DNA of 64,000 nt from the NCBI GenBank assembly GCA_963837655.1, contig CAWIOK010000002.1:186001-250000 (forward strand), read 5' to 3'. The number at the start of each line of letters is the position of its first letter. Positions within the stretch are counted from its first letter, which is position 1. The stretch is from CAVVSD01 sp963837655 (GTDB lineage: Bacteria; Actinomycetota; Thermoleophilia; Solirubrobacterales; Solirubrobacteraceae). The notes beneath the pieces were generated by a model that was given only the letters and a program-made list of their open reading frames with translations, made no database searches and had not been told where the DNA came from. Positions 43,699 to 51,076 of the stretch are shown here, in pieces. The position numbers were made by a program, and so were the translations under genes.

Positions 43699-44850
43699 TC
43701 AGGCGGGCTGGGCCAGCACGCCCTCGATCCCCGCCATGTTCTCCGGCAGGTGCTCGCGCATCCCGTCCAGGGCGAACGGCAGCGTCTCCGCGGTGATCGA
43801 CATCTCGGCTGCGAGGATCGCGTGCGACGCGTCCTGCACGAGCTTTGCGCGCGGGAAGCGGCGCTCGCCGAACCTGCGCAGCGCCGCCTCGACGTCGTCG
43901 GCGCCGTCGATCTCGTCGGCCAGCACGACGCCGTCCTCCAGCGCCATCGCGGCGCCCTGCGTGAGATGCGGCGCGCACGCGTGCACCGCGTCGCCGCCGA
44001 CGACGACGCGCCCCGAGTACCACGGCAGCGGGAGCATGACCTCGTGCAGCGGGCTGTACACGACGTCGTCGCCCGGCTTCAGCCCGTCGCGGATGTCGCC
44101 GACGATGCCGCCGAAGCTCTCCAGCCGCTCGCGCAGCGCCTCGACCGCCTCGTCGCCCTCGACGCGCACCCCCTTGGGCTCCGGCGTGACGTTGAAGAGG
44201 TACATCGAGTCCTCCGACAGCGGGATATAGCCCGCCTTCACGCCGACCGACTGGTAGATCGCGCCGCGCGTGACCTGCGGCGGGCGCGGGATCGTGACGC
44301 GCCAGATGACGTACCCCGCGTACTTCGACCGCGCCTCCTCGCCGAACAGCCGCTCGCGCGTGGGGGAGCGGATCCCGTCGAAGCCGGCGACGAGGTCGTA
44401 CGTGCCCTCGCGACCGTCGCTCAGCTCGACCTGCGCGACGTCGCCCTCCGTGCGCAACTCGGTGACCGTCGTGGCGTAGGAGATCTCGACGCCCGCGCGG
44501 TCGGCTGCACCGAGGAGGATCTCGTGCAGCTGACGCCGTGCGAGCCCGTTGTTGTGGGGGATGCGCCCGTCGCCCAGGATCGTATCCACGCCGACGACGA
44601 GGTTCCCCTCGGCGTCGTGGAAGTCCCAGCCGTCGAACTGGTAGCCGACGGCCAGCACCTCGTCGAGCACGCCGAGCGCCTCCAGTGCGCGCAGCGAGTT
44701 GCCCGGCTGGTTGATCCCGACGCCGTAGACCTCCGCATCGGGCTTGATCTCGACGATCTCGACGTCGATGCCGCGCTGGGCCAGCGCCGTGGCGGCGCCC
44801 AGCCCCCCGATCCCGCCCCCGACGACGAGCGCCCGCTCCACCGCCGCCAT
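43699..44850 (-). CDS. FAD-dependent aromatic monooxygenase
   Basis: A 383-residue flavin monooxygenase: VVGGGIGGLGAATALAQRG at the N terminus, the DG-type segment LVAGFDGIRSPTRERLFG, and GD motif GRVVVGGDAVHACAPHLTQG. The arrangement resembles salicylate/6-hydroxynicotinate-type hydroxylases. Its gene overlaps the VOC dioxygenase gene by one base and follows it, forming a hydroxylation plus ring-cleavage pair. Aromatic substrate unknown. Confidence 0.88.
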   Translation of the reverse strand: MAAVERALVVGGGIGGLGAATALAQRGIDVEIVEIKPDAEVYGVGINQPGNSLRALEALGVLDEVLAVGYQFDGWDFHDAEGNLVVGVDTILGDGRIPHNNGLARRQLHEILLGAADRAGVEISYATTVTELRTEGDVAQVELSDGREGTYDLVAGFDGIRSPTRERLFGEEARSKYAGYVIWRVTIPRPPQVTRGAIYQSVGVKAGYIPLSEDSMYLFNVTPEPKGVRVEGDEAVEALRERLESFGGIVGDIRDGLKPGDDVVYSPLHEVMLPLPWYSGRVVVGGDAVHACAPHLTQGAAMALEDGVVLADEIDGADDVEAALRRFGERRFPRAKLVQDASHAILAAEMSITAETLPFALDGMREHLPENMAGIEGVLAQPA

Positions 44851-45845
44851 CAGTGGACGCTCGATGCGGCCCAGGGGTTGGCCTCGGCGCCCTCGGCTGG
44901 CGCGTGGTCGACCGGTGGCGTCCCTTCCAACATCGAGTCGGGCATCGGGATGTTGCGGTAGAAGACGTTGGAGCCCTGGGACGGCGTCCAGCGCAGCGTC
45001 TCCCAGTCGGGGACGTAGTTGCGATAGCCGCCGGTGTTGACCTCGATCCGCACGCCGCCGGGCTCGCGCGCGTAGAGGTAGTCCTGCTCACCCATGCCGT
45101 GGCGCCCGGGGCCGAACTCGATCTGCGTGCCGTGGCCGATCAGGATGTCGGCGGCGCGCAGCAGCTCGTCGCGTGAGTCGACCCAGTAGGCGACGTGGTG
45201 CAGACGGCCGGGAACCCCGGAATGGTCGGCGAGGAGCCCGAGGTCGTGGGACTTCTCGCAGTTGGTGACCATCGCGAAGATGGGGACCTCGGCGTCGTCC
45301 AGCACGGTGTACTCCATGAACCGGTACCCCACGGTGTCGCGGTACCACTCCGCGTCCCCCATCGGGTTCGCGGTCAGCACCGTGACGTGATCGATCTGGC
45401 GCGGGGAGATCCCGCGGGGCTGGAAGGCCTGCGGGCGGTTGGGGTAGCTCGAGTGCAGCGCGGGGGGCGCGACGTAGCGCTCGACCTCCCAGATCAGCTC
45501 GTGCACCTGCCCGCCCGGGCCGTGGTAGCGGTAGGCGGGGCCGTGACCGACCGAGTCGTCGTGCCAGCCGATGCCGGCGCCCGCCGCCTCGATGTTCGCC
45601 ACCGCGGTCTCGAGGTGCTCGGGACTGAGCATGCGCCAGCCGATGTGGGCGAGCCCGGGCTGGTCGGACTCGGTGAGCTTGAGGCTGTGGTGATCCCACT
45701 CGCCCCATCCGCGCAGGTAGACGGAGCTGCCCTCGCGGCCGGATTCCTCCAGGCCGAGGACATCGCGGTAGAAGCGCAGGGACTCCTCTGGCTTCGGGCT
45801 GAGCACCTCCACGTGTGCGAGGTGGGCGATGAGCCGGTTGGGCAC
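44850..45845 (-). CDS. VOC-family extradiol dioxygenase
   Basis: A 331-residue paralogue of the protein at 15045-16034. Metal ligands are in AHLAHVEVLSP, QIDHVTVLT, LHHVAYWVD and VRIEVNTGG; HGMGEQDYLYAREPGG matches the extradiol signature. GTG at 45845 is chosen because GAGGAGA stands 9 nt upstream and PNRLIAHLAHVEV is the family start. It is the first gene of a unit with the FAD monooxygenase and is read from a promoter region with the shared palindrome. Confidence 0.88.
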   Translation of the reverse strand: MPNRLIAHLAHVEVLSPKPEESLRFYRDVLGLEESGREGSSVYLRGWGEWDHHSLKLTESDQPGLAHIGWRMLSPEHLETAVANIEAAGAGIGWHDDSVGHGPAYRYHGPGGQVHELIWEVERYVAPPALHSSYPNRPQAFQPRGISPRQIDHVTVLTANPMGDAEWYRDTVGYRFMEYTVLDDAEVPIFAMVTNCEKSHDLGLLADHSGVPGRLHHVAYWVDSRDELLRAADILIGHGTQIEFGPGRHGMGEQDYLYAREPGGVRIEVNTGGYRNYVPDWETLRWTPSQGSNVFYRNIPMPDSMLEGTPPVDHAPAEGAEANPWAASSVH

Positions 45846-45881
45846 GGCGGACTCTCCTCTCAAGGGCTGTGCCGACTGTAT

Positions 45882-45897
45882 CCACTTGGCAAAGTGG
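45882..45897. promoter_or_regulatory. Palindromic operator, site 1
   Basis: CCACTT (45882-45887), GGCA, AAGTGG (45892-45897), with preceding TGTAT shared with site 2 at 48263. It lies between the divergent dioxygenase and FAH-family genes. TACAGT (minus strand, 45880-45875) and TAGGGT (plus, 45909-45914) are -10 candidates on either side. Confidence 0.75.
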
Positions 45898-45921
45898 CGT
45901 CAACGGATTAGGGTCAGCGTC

Positions 45922-46893
45922 ATGACCTGGTTCGCGCTCGGCACCTTCGACAGCGGGCAGGGACCCTTCGCGGGCCTCCTGCTCGGTGAGGGCGCGGTCC
46001 ACCCGCTGGCGGCCGGGACCACCGTACGCGAGCTGGTCGACCGCTGGGACGCCGAGCTGCCACGCCTCCAGGCGCTCGCCGACCGGCTGGCCGGCGCCGA
46101 CGCGCCCCATCGCCTCGGCGAGCTGCGAGCGCTGCCACCGGTGACCCAGGTCGGTCAGGTCTTCCAGGCGGGCGCGAACTACCGGACCCACGTGCTCGAG
46201 CTCCTGGAGGGCGCCGAGCGTCGAGGTGACTCCTCCGACGGCTGGAGTCCCGCCGAGCGCGCCGAGGCGCGCAGGGCGCTCGACGAGCGGGCGGCGGGCG
46301 GCGCTCCGTTCGTCTTCACCGGCAGCGTGCACGCGATGGTCGGGGCCGGCGACGACGTGGTCCTGCCGACCGGACACACGCAGCCGGACTGGGAGCTCGA
46401 GCTGGCCGCGGTCATCGGCCGCGCGGGGCGCCGCGTCCCGGCCGAGCGCGCGCTGGAGCACGTCGCCGGCTACACGATCTGCAACGACGTGACGTCGCGC
46501 GACGCGCTGCGGCGGCCCGACATCCCGGGCGGCTTCGACTGGCTCGCGGCGAAGAACTCCCCGACCTTCCTGCCCACCGGGCCGCTGCTCGTCCCCGCGG
46601 TCCACACGGGCGACCCGATGGACCTGCGCATCGAGCTGTCGGTGAACGGGCGCCGCATGCAGGACGAGTCGACGGCGGACATGATGTTCGGCGTCGCGCG
46701 GCTCGTCGAGCACATCTCGACGATCGCCGAGCTGCGCCCCGGCGACCTCCTCCTCACCGGCTCGCCCGCGGGCAACGGCGCGAGCCGCGGGGTGTTCCTG
46801 CAGCCCGGCGACGTGATGGAGGGGACGATCACCGGGCTGGGGACGCAGCGCAACCGCTGCGTCGCCGAGCAGCCGGCCGTCGTGCCCGCCTAG
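45922..46893 (+). CDS. Fumarylacetoacetate hydrolase family protein
   Basis: A 323-residue FAH-fold protein: GQVFQAGANYRTHVLE, the metal-binding Glu/Asp residues in PDWELELAAVIGR and the C-terminal LVEHISTIAELRPGDLLLTGSPAGNG. Such enzymes cleave C-C bonds of ring-fission products or hydrate/decarboxylate oxo-acids in meta-cleavage pathways, using Mg or Mn. TAGGGT ends 7 nt before ATG, indicating a leaderless transcript. Divergent from the dioxygenase that would make its substrate. Its stop shares CTAG with the aldehyde dehydrogenase gene. Confidence 0.9.
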   Translation: MTWFALGTFDSGQGPFAGLLLGEGAVHPLAAGTTVRELVDRWDAELPRLQALADRLAGADAPHRLGELRALPPVTQVGQVFQAGANYRTHVLELLEGAERRGDSSDGWSPAERAEARRALDERAAGGAPFVFTGSVHAMVGAGDDVVLPTGHTQPDWELELAAVIGRAGRRVPAERALEHVAGYTICNDVTSRDALRRPDIPGGFDWLAAKNSPTFLPTGPLLVPAVHTGDPMDLRIELSVNGRRMQDESTADMMFGVARLVEHISTIAELRPGDLLLTGSPAGNGASRGVFLQPGDVMEGTITGLGTQRNRCVAEQPAVVPA

Positions 46894-48248
46894 GCCGAGA
46901 CCGCGATGGAGCGGACCTCGGTGAACTCCAGGAGGCCCCACGGGCCCAGCTCGCGTCCGTAGCCGCTGCGCTTCATGCCGCCGAACGGCAGCCGCGCGTC
47001 GGAGACGACGATCGCGTTCACGAAGACCATGCCCGCTTCGATCCGCCCGGCGACGCGGCGCCCGCGGTCGTGGTCGGCCGTCCAGACCGACGCGCCCAGG
47101 CCGTAGTCGGTGTCGTTGGCGAGCGCGATCGCGGCCTCCTCGTCGGCGACGCGCGCGATCGCGGCGACGGGACCGAACGTCTCCTCCCGGAACACGCGCA
47201 TCGATGCGTCGACGCCGGTGAGGACGATCGGGTCGACCCACGAGCCGTCGCGGAATCCGCCGGTGTGCTGCTGCGCGCCCGCAGCCACCGACTCGTCGAC
47301 CTGCGCGCGCAGCGCCTCGGCGAAGCGCGGCTGCGCCAGCGGGCCGATCTGCGTGGCCGGGTCGGTGGGGTCGCCGACGCGCAGCGCGGCCGTCCGCTCG
47401 ACGACCGCGCGCTCGAAGGCGTCGGCGACCGGCTCGACGACGATGAGCCGCTTGGCGTTGATGCACGCCTGGCCGGCGTTCGTGAAGCGCGACGCGACCG
47501 CGGCGGTTGCGGCCTGCTCGATGTCCGCGTCCTCGAGGACGACGAATGGGTCCGAGCCGCCGAGCTCGAGCACCGACGTCTTCAGCTCGCGCCCTGCGAT
47601 CGCGGCGACGCTCGACCCCGCGCGCTCGGAGCCGGTGAGCGTCACCCCGCGCACCCGCGGGTCGGCGAGCATCTGCTCCACGGCGTCGACGTCGCTGAGC
47701 ACGGTCTGGAACACCCCGTCGGGGAAGCCCGTCTCCGTGAAGAGCTCGGCGATGCGCAACGCGCAACCGGGGACGTTGGGCGCGTGCTTGAGGAGCGCGA
47801 CGTTGCCGGCGGCGAGCATGGCGGGGGCGAAGCGGAACACCTGCACATACGGGAAGTTCCACGGCATCACCGCGACGATCGGGCCGAGCGGCACCTGCTC
47901 GACCCAGTTCTCGAGCTGGTCGCCGTCGATGCGACGCGGCGCGAGCAGCTCGGCCGCCTGCTCGGCGTAGTACTCGCAGAACCACGCGGACTTCTCGACC
48001 TCGCCGGCGGCCTCGCCGAGGATCTTGCCCATCTCGGCCGTCGCGAGCGCGGCGAGCTCGTCCTTGTTGGCGCGCAGGGCCGCGGCGAGGCCGCGGACGA
48101 GGGCGGCGCGCTCGTCGAGCGGGCGGTCGCGCCAGGCGAGGAAGGCGTCGTGGGCGCGCGCTATGGCCGCATCGACCTCCGCAGGGGTCGCGGTGTCGTA
48201 GCGGCCGAGCTCATCGCCGGTGGCCGGGTTCGTTGCGATCAGTGTCAT
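46890..48248 (-). CDS. Aldehyde dehydrogenase (succinate-semialdehyde dehydrogenase-like)
   Basis: A 452-residue ALDH. Motifs: PWNFPYVQVFRFAPAMLAAGN (cofactor/aldehyde), VTLTGSERAGSSVAA (NAD(P) loop), catalytic Glu in VLELGGSDPFVVLED, catalytic Cys in FTNAGQACINAKR, and EETFGPVAAI. ATG at 48248 begins TLIATNPATGDEL; a longer reading would cross the operator. It would oxidise an aldehyde produced by the ring-cleavage steps. Its start faces operator site 2. Confidence 0.92.
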   Translation of the reverse strand: MTLIATNPATGDELGRYDTATPAEVDAAIARAHDAFLAWRDRPLDERAALVRGLAAALRANKDELAALATAEMGKILGEAAGEVEKSAWFCEYYAEQAAELLAPRRIDGDQLENWVEQVPLGPIVAVMPWNFPYVQVFRFAPAMLAAGNVALLKHAPNVPGCALRIAELFTETGFPDGVFQTVLSDVDAVEQMLADPRVRGVTLTGSERAGSSVAAIAGRELKTSVLELGGSDPFVVLEDADIEQAATAAVASRFTNAGQACINAKRLIVVEPVADAFERAVVERTAALRVGDPTDPATQIGPLAQPRFAEALRAQVDESVAAGAQQHTGGFRDGSWVDPIVLTGVDASMRVFREETFGPVAAIARVADEEAAIALANDTDYGLGASVWTADHDRGRRVAGRIEAGMVFVNAIVVSDARLPFGGMKRSGYGRELGPWGLLEFTEVRSIAVSA

Positions 48249-48262
48249 CCCGCAATGTGTAT

Positions 48263-48278
48263 CCACTTGGGCAAGTGG
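48263..48278. promoter_or_regulatory. Palindromic operator, site 2
   Basis: CCACTT (48263-48268), GGGC, AAGTGG (48273-48278); with TGTAT just before, identical in layout to site 1. It lies between the divergent aldehyde dehydrogenase and muconolactone isomerase-like genes; TAGTCT (48296-48301) is a -10 candidate for the plus-strand gene. Confidence 0.75.
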
Positions 48279-48328
48279 ACGCAAGGCGGCCGCGTTAGTC
48301 TTCCGCCGTCCACGAGGGAGGAAAAGGC

Positions 48329-48646
48329 GTGCTGTTCTTCGTCCGCTTCGATGTCACCCAGCCCGCGAACGTCACGAACGCGGATCTCATCGATACCTGG
48401 CGTCGCGAGGCGACCGCCGCGGTCGGCGCCATCGAGGCCGGAGCGATCAAGGGCATCTGGAAGATCGCAGGCGAGCGCTCGGTGCTCTGCGTCATCGAGG
48501 TCCCATCGCCCGAGGAGCTCGACCGGGCGCTCGGCGGGCTGCCCATCGTCCGCGAGATGGGTTCGGGCGTGAAGACGACTGCGAACGCCGTGTACGACTA
48601 CACGACCTACGCCGAGGACCTCCACGCCGGCGTGCACGGTCCGTAG
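48329..48646 (+). CDS. Muconolactone delta-isomerase family protein
   Basis: A 105-residue protein with the small ferredoxin-like isomerase pattern: MLFFVRFDVTQPANVTNADLIDTWRREA, GAIKGIWKIAGERSVLCVIEV, LDRALGGLPIVREM. CatC of the catechol ortho-cleavage route isomerises muconolactone as a decamer. GTG follows GGGAGGAAAA. It is under operator site 2. Ortho-type isomerase next to meta-type dioxygenase genes suggests a role in a related lactone step rather than the standard catechol pathway. Confidence 0.85.
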   Translation: MLFFVRFDVTQPANVTNADLIDTWRREATAAVGAIEAGAIKGIWKIAGERSVLCVIEVPSPEELDRALGGLPIVREMGSGVKTTANAVYDYTTYAEDLHAGVHGP

Positions 48647-48650
48647 GTCC

Positions 48651-49145
48651 GTGCCCGACGCCTGGATCCGGCAGTGGGGCGACCCGGCGCTTCGCCAGGT
48701 CGCCCTGCCGGTCGACGCGATGGACGACATCCTGCGCGCGCAGGTCGAGCGGATGCGCCGCTTCCTCCGGGATGCCGAGGGCGCTGGGCTCGCCGCCACG
48801 CAGGTCGGTGTCATGCGCCGCGTCTTCGTCTTCAGGACGGACCCGGAGCACGACCCCGACGTGCTCGTCAACCCGCGCGTCGTCGGCTGGTCCGATGAGC
48901 GCGCGACGTTCCACGAGGGCTGCCTGAGCTTCAACTCGATCATCGTCTCCGTCGAGCGCCCCGCCGCGGTCCGCGTCGCCGGCGAGGACCTCGACGGCAG
49001 GCGCCGGCTGCTGGATGCCGAGGGCTTCGGCGCGTCGCTGCTTCAGCACGAGATCGACCACCTCGACGGCGTCCTCACCCTCGACCGCGCGGCGCCCGCC
49101 GAGCGGCGACGCGCGATCGCCGCGCTGCTGGCGGCGGCAGCCTGA
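48651..49145 (+). CDS. Peptide deformylase-family protein
   Basis: A 164-residue protein with all three deformylase motifs: GAGLAATQVG, FHEGCLS and LLQHEIDHLDG, providing the Cys and two His metal ligands and the catalytic Glu. It removes formyl from nascent-chain Met. It is only 4 nt after the muconolactone isomerase-like gene, so this copy would be expressed with the aromatic regulon and is probably a secondary deformylase. The IS481 element begins directly after its stop. Confidence 0.9.
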   Translation: MPDAWIRQWGDPALRQVALPVDAMDDILRAQVERMRRFLRDAEGAGLAATQVGVMRRVFVFRTDPEHDPDVLVNPRVVGWSDERATFHEGCLSFNSIIVSVERPAAVRVAGEDLDGRRRLLDAEGFGASLLQHEIDHLDGVLTLDRAAPAERRRAIAALLAAAA

Positions 49146-50237
49146 CGGGCTAGCTGTCGTGCTCGCGGTCTTGGTGAACGCGGGTGATGGGCGGTCGGCC
49201 GCCGGCGGCTGAGTGTGGTCGCCTGCGGTTGTAGTAGCGGATGAAGCTTTGCAGGGCGCGGTCGCGGCGGGTGCTTGAGGGCCACACTTGGCTGTGTGCC
49301 CATTCGCAGTCCAGGGTGTGCCAGAAGCGTTCCAGCTTGCCGTTCCAGCGCGGGGTGTAGGGCGGGCAGCGGATGTGCCGGACGCCCAGCTCGTCCAGGA
49401 CAGCGGCGAAGGCGTGGCTTTCGGTGTAGCACTTGGCGTTGTCTGAGAGGACGGCCTGGGCCGGGCCGCAGCCCTGCTCGCGCATCCACGCGGCGCCGCG
49501 ACGCAGCGTGGCGGAGACGTTGACGGCGTTCTCGCTGCTGTGCAGCTCCCCGTAGAACAACCTGCTGTGGTCGTCCTCGACGCCGATCACGACGCTCTTG
49601 CCCGCCTTGCGGGTGCGGTGCTGCTCGGCGCGCTGCCCCGTCGCCCAGTGCCCGGGCCGGTCGAACTTCGCGACCGAGAACGCGTCGATGTGCAACAGCG
49701 CACCGGGCTCAGCCCACTCAAAGCGCCGCGTGGTCTGGGGCCTGGGGGTGCGTCGGCGGCGTGAGACACCGTGACGCGCCAGGACCTTGTAGTTGGTTGA
49801 TCGGTGTCGGCCGGTCAGCTCGGTCAGGCGCATCGGCCCCCAGTTGGTCTTCTCCCGCGCGGTCAGGATCCGTTGCTCGTCCTCGGCGCTCAGCGCCCAC
49901 GGACAGGACTTGGGGACCGGGCGGCGCGCTTCCAAACACCCGCCCGACGCCTGCTGCTCGGCCGTCGCGACACGCCAGCGATGCCAGATCGTGTTGACCG
50001 TGGCCGGAGACACCGCAAAGCGCCGCGCGACCGAACGCTGCGACGCACCGTCCCCGACAGCTCGCGCGATCTCGATCCTCGCGCGCAGTCCGAGCCTGCA
50101 CCTACGGTCTGACATGTCCGGTCTCCTCTGAAAGGCCGAGTTGGGTCGCACCTCTCAGCCTCGACGGGAGACCGGACAACTCCCTATCTCACAACGAGAA
50201 CCCGTTCAGCAGGTCCGTGAGCAGAACAGCTAGCCCG
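49146..50237 (-). mobile_element. IS481-type insertion, boundaries approximate
   Basis: A single transposase gene flanked by a perfect 12-bp inverted repeat, CGGGCTAGCTGT (49146-49157) and ACAGCTAGCCCG (50226-50237). The repeat includes the stop codons of both the transposase and the DsbA-like gene, so it may be partly coincidental. Alternatively the right end is at 50193, where the inward-reading minus strand starts TGTGAGATAGGGAGTTGTCC, but no matching sequence was found on the left. A second inverted repeat, TGTCCGGTCTCC (50115-50126) and GGAGACCGGACA (50167-50178), surrounds the transposase leader. No target duplication was recognised. Confidence 0.7.
49150..50115 (-). CDS. IS481-family transposase
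   Basis: A 321-residue DDE transposase. N-terminal HTH: LGLRARIEIARAVGDGASQRSVARRFAVSPATVNTIWHRW; catalytic core with Asp in LLHIDAFSVAKF, Asp in AVLSDNAKCYT and Glu in RWNGKLERFWHTL, then the family end RYYNRRRPHSAAGGRPPITRV. All three acidic residues are present and the frame is intact, so it may be active. ATG at 50115 is preferred because GAGGAG stands 7 nt upstream; the ATG at 50151 lies beyond that site. Confidence 0.93.
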   Translation of the reverse strand: MSDRRCRLGLRARIEIARAVGDGASQRSVARRFAVSPATVNTIWHRWRVATAEQQASGGCLEARRPVPKSCPWALSAEDEQRILTAREKTNWGPMRLTELTGRHRSTNYKVLARHGVSRRRRTPRPQTTRRFEWAEPGALLHIDAFSVAKFDRPGHWATGQRAEQHRTRKAGKSVVIGVEDDHSRLFYGELHSSENAVNVSATLRRGAAWMREQGCGPAQAVLSDNAKCYTESHAFAAVLDELGVRHIRCPPYTPRWNGKLERFWHTLDCEWAHSQVWPSSTRRDRALQSFIRYYNRRRPHSAAGGRPPITRVHQDREHDS

Positions 50238-51048
50238 CCGCCCAGTAGCAGTCGGCGCCCGCCGGCTGCGGTTGGGCGACGGCGGCGAGCGCGGTACGCG
50301 CCTCCTCGATGTCCATGCGCGCGATGAGCGCGATCTCGGCCGTGGCCAGTGGCTCGTCGGCCCAGGCCAGGATCTCGCTGACCGACTCCGGCGACGGGCG
50401 GCGCGGCAGCTCGGGGTCGAGGTTGGCGATCGCCGTCTCGTAGGTCTCGATGGGGTTGAAGCCGGCGACGACGAAGCTCGCGCCGTCCTCGCGGCGGATC
50501 TCGTAGCTGGGGGCGCTGTAGCGCCGCTCCTCGGGCGGCCCGCTGAGCTTGTGGTCCAGCGCGCGTGCGGCGGAGCAGGGGGAGCGGGCGGCGCGGATGT
50601 CCGCGTGCAGGGCGTCCTCCACGTCGTCGTCCTCGCACCACGCGCTGAGCTCAGCCGGTGCGATGCCTGCGTCCGACGCTGCCGCCGCGATGAGCGCCGG
50701 GTCGTCGAGCAGGCCGCCGAGCATCGTGTGCACACGCAGCCGGCGCAGCAGCGCCGCCTCGGACGTCGGCGCGTGCAGCCGCGCGGCGACGACGGCGCGA
50801 CAGGCGGGCTCCGACGACGCCGGCCGCGGATAGGGCTCCGGATGGATCGGCATCCCGTGGCGCCGCTGCAGTCCCGGCGCTCCCTGGGCGAGCTTCTCCG
50901 CCTCGCGCGGCTCGTGCGTCAGAACGATCATGCGCGGGCGCCACGTCAACCCGTCGCCATAGTGCCAGCGCAGTCGCTGGCGGACCGGCTCGGCCGAGAA
51001 CGCGAACGGGCAGGCAGGGTCGGTGTAGAGCGTGATCTCGAGCGCCAT
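50230..51048 (-). CDS. DsbA/FrnE-like thioredoxin-fold protein
   Basis: A 272-residue protein of the DsbA-oxidoreductase/2-hydroxychromene-2-carboxylate isomerase family: LEITLYTDPACPFAFSAEPVRQRL, then a long helical insertion and C-terminal FVVAGFNPIETYETAIANL. The redox site is CPFA, with only one Cys, so it is more like the FrnE or isomerase branch than a disulfide oxidase. No signal peptide, so cytoplasmic. The IS ends at or near its stop codon, but the C terminus (GADCYWAAG) looks complete. Confidence 0.8.
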   Translation of the reverse strand: MALEITLYTDPACPFAFSAEPVRQRLRWHYGDGLTWRPRMIVLTHEPREAEKLAQGAPGLQRRHGMPIHPEPYPRPASSEPACRAVVAARLHAPTSEAALLRRLRVHTMLGGLLDDPALIAAAASDAGIAPAELSAWCEDDDVEDALHADIRAARSPCSAARALDHKLSGPPEERRYSAPSYEIRREDGASFVVAGFNPIETYETAIANLDPELPRRPSPESVSEILAWADEPLATAEIALIARMDIEEARTALAAVAQPQPAGADCYWAAG

Positions 51049-51076
51049 CCCGCGGTGCTACCCGCGGGAGGCGCGG

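Noticed and set aside
50115..50178. Inverted repeat TGTCCGGTCTCC / GGAGACCGGACA as the IS termini
   Set aside because: Both arms lie on the same side of the transposase gene, so they cannot be the two ends; more likely a leader hairpin.
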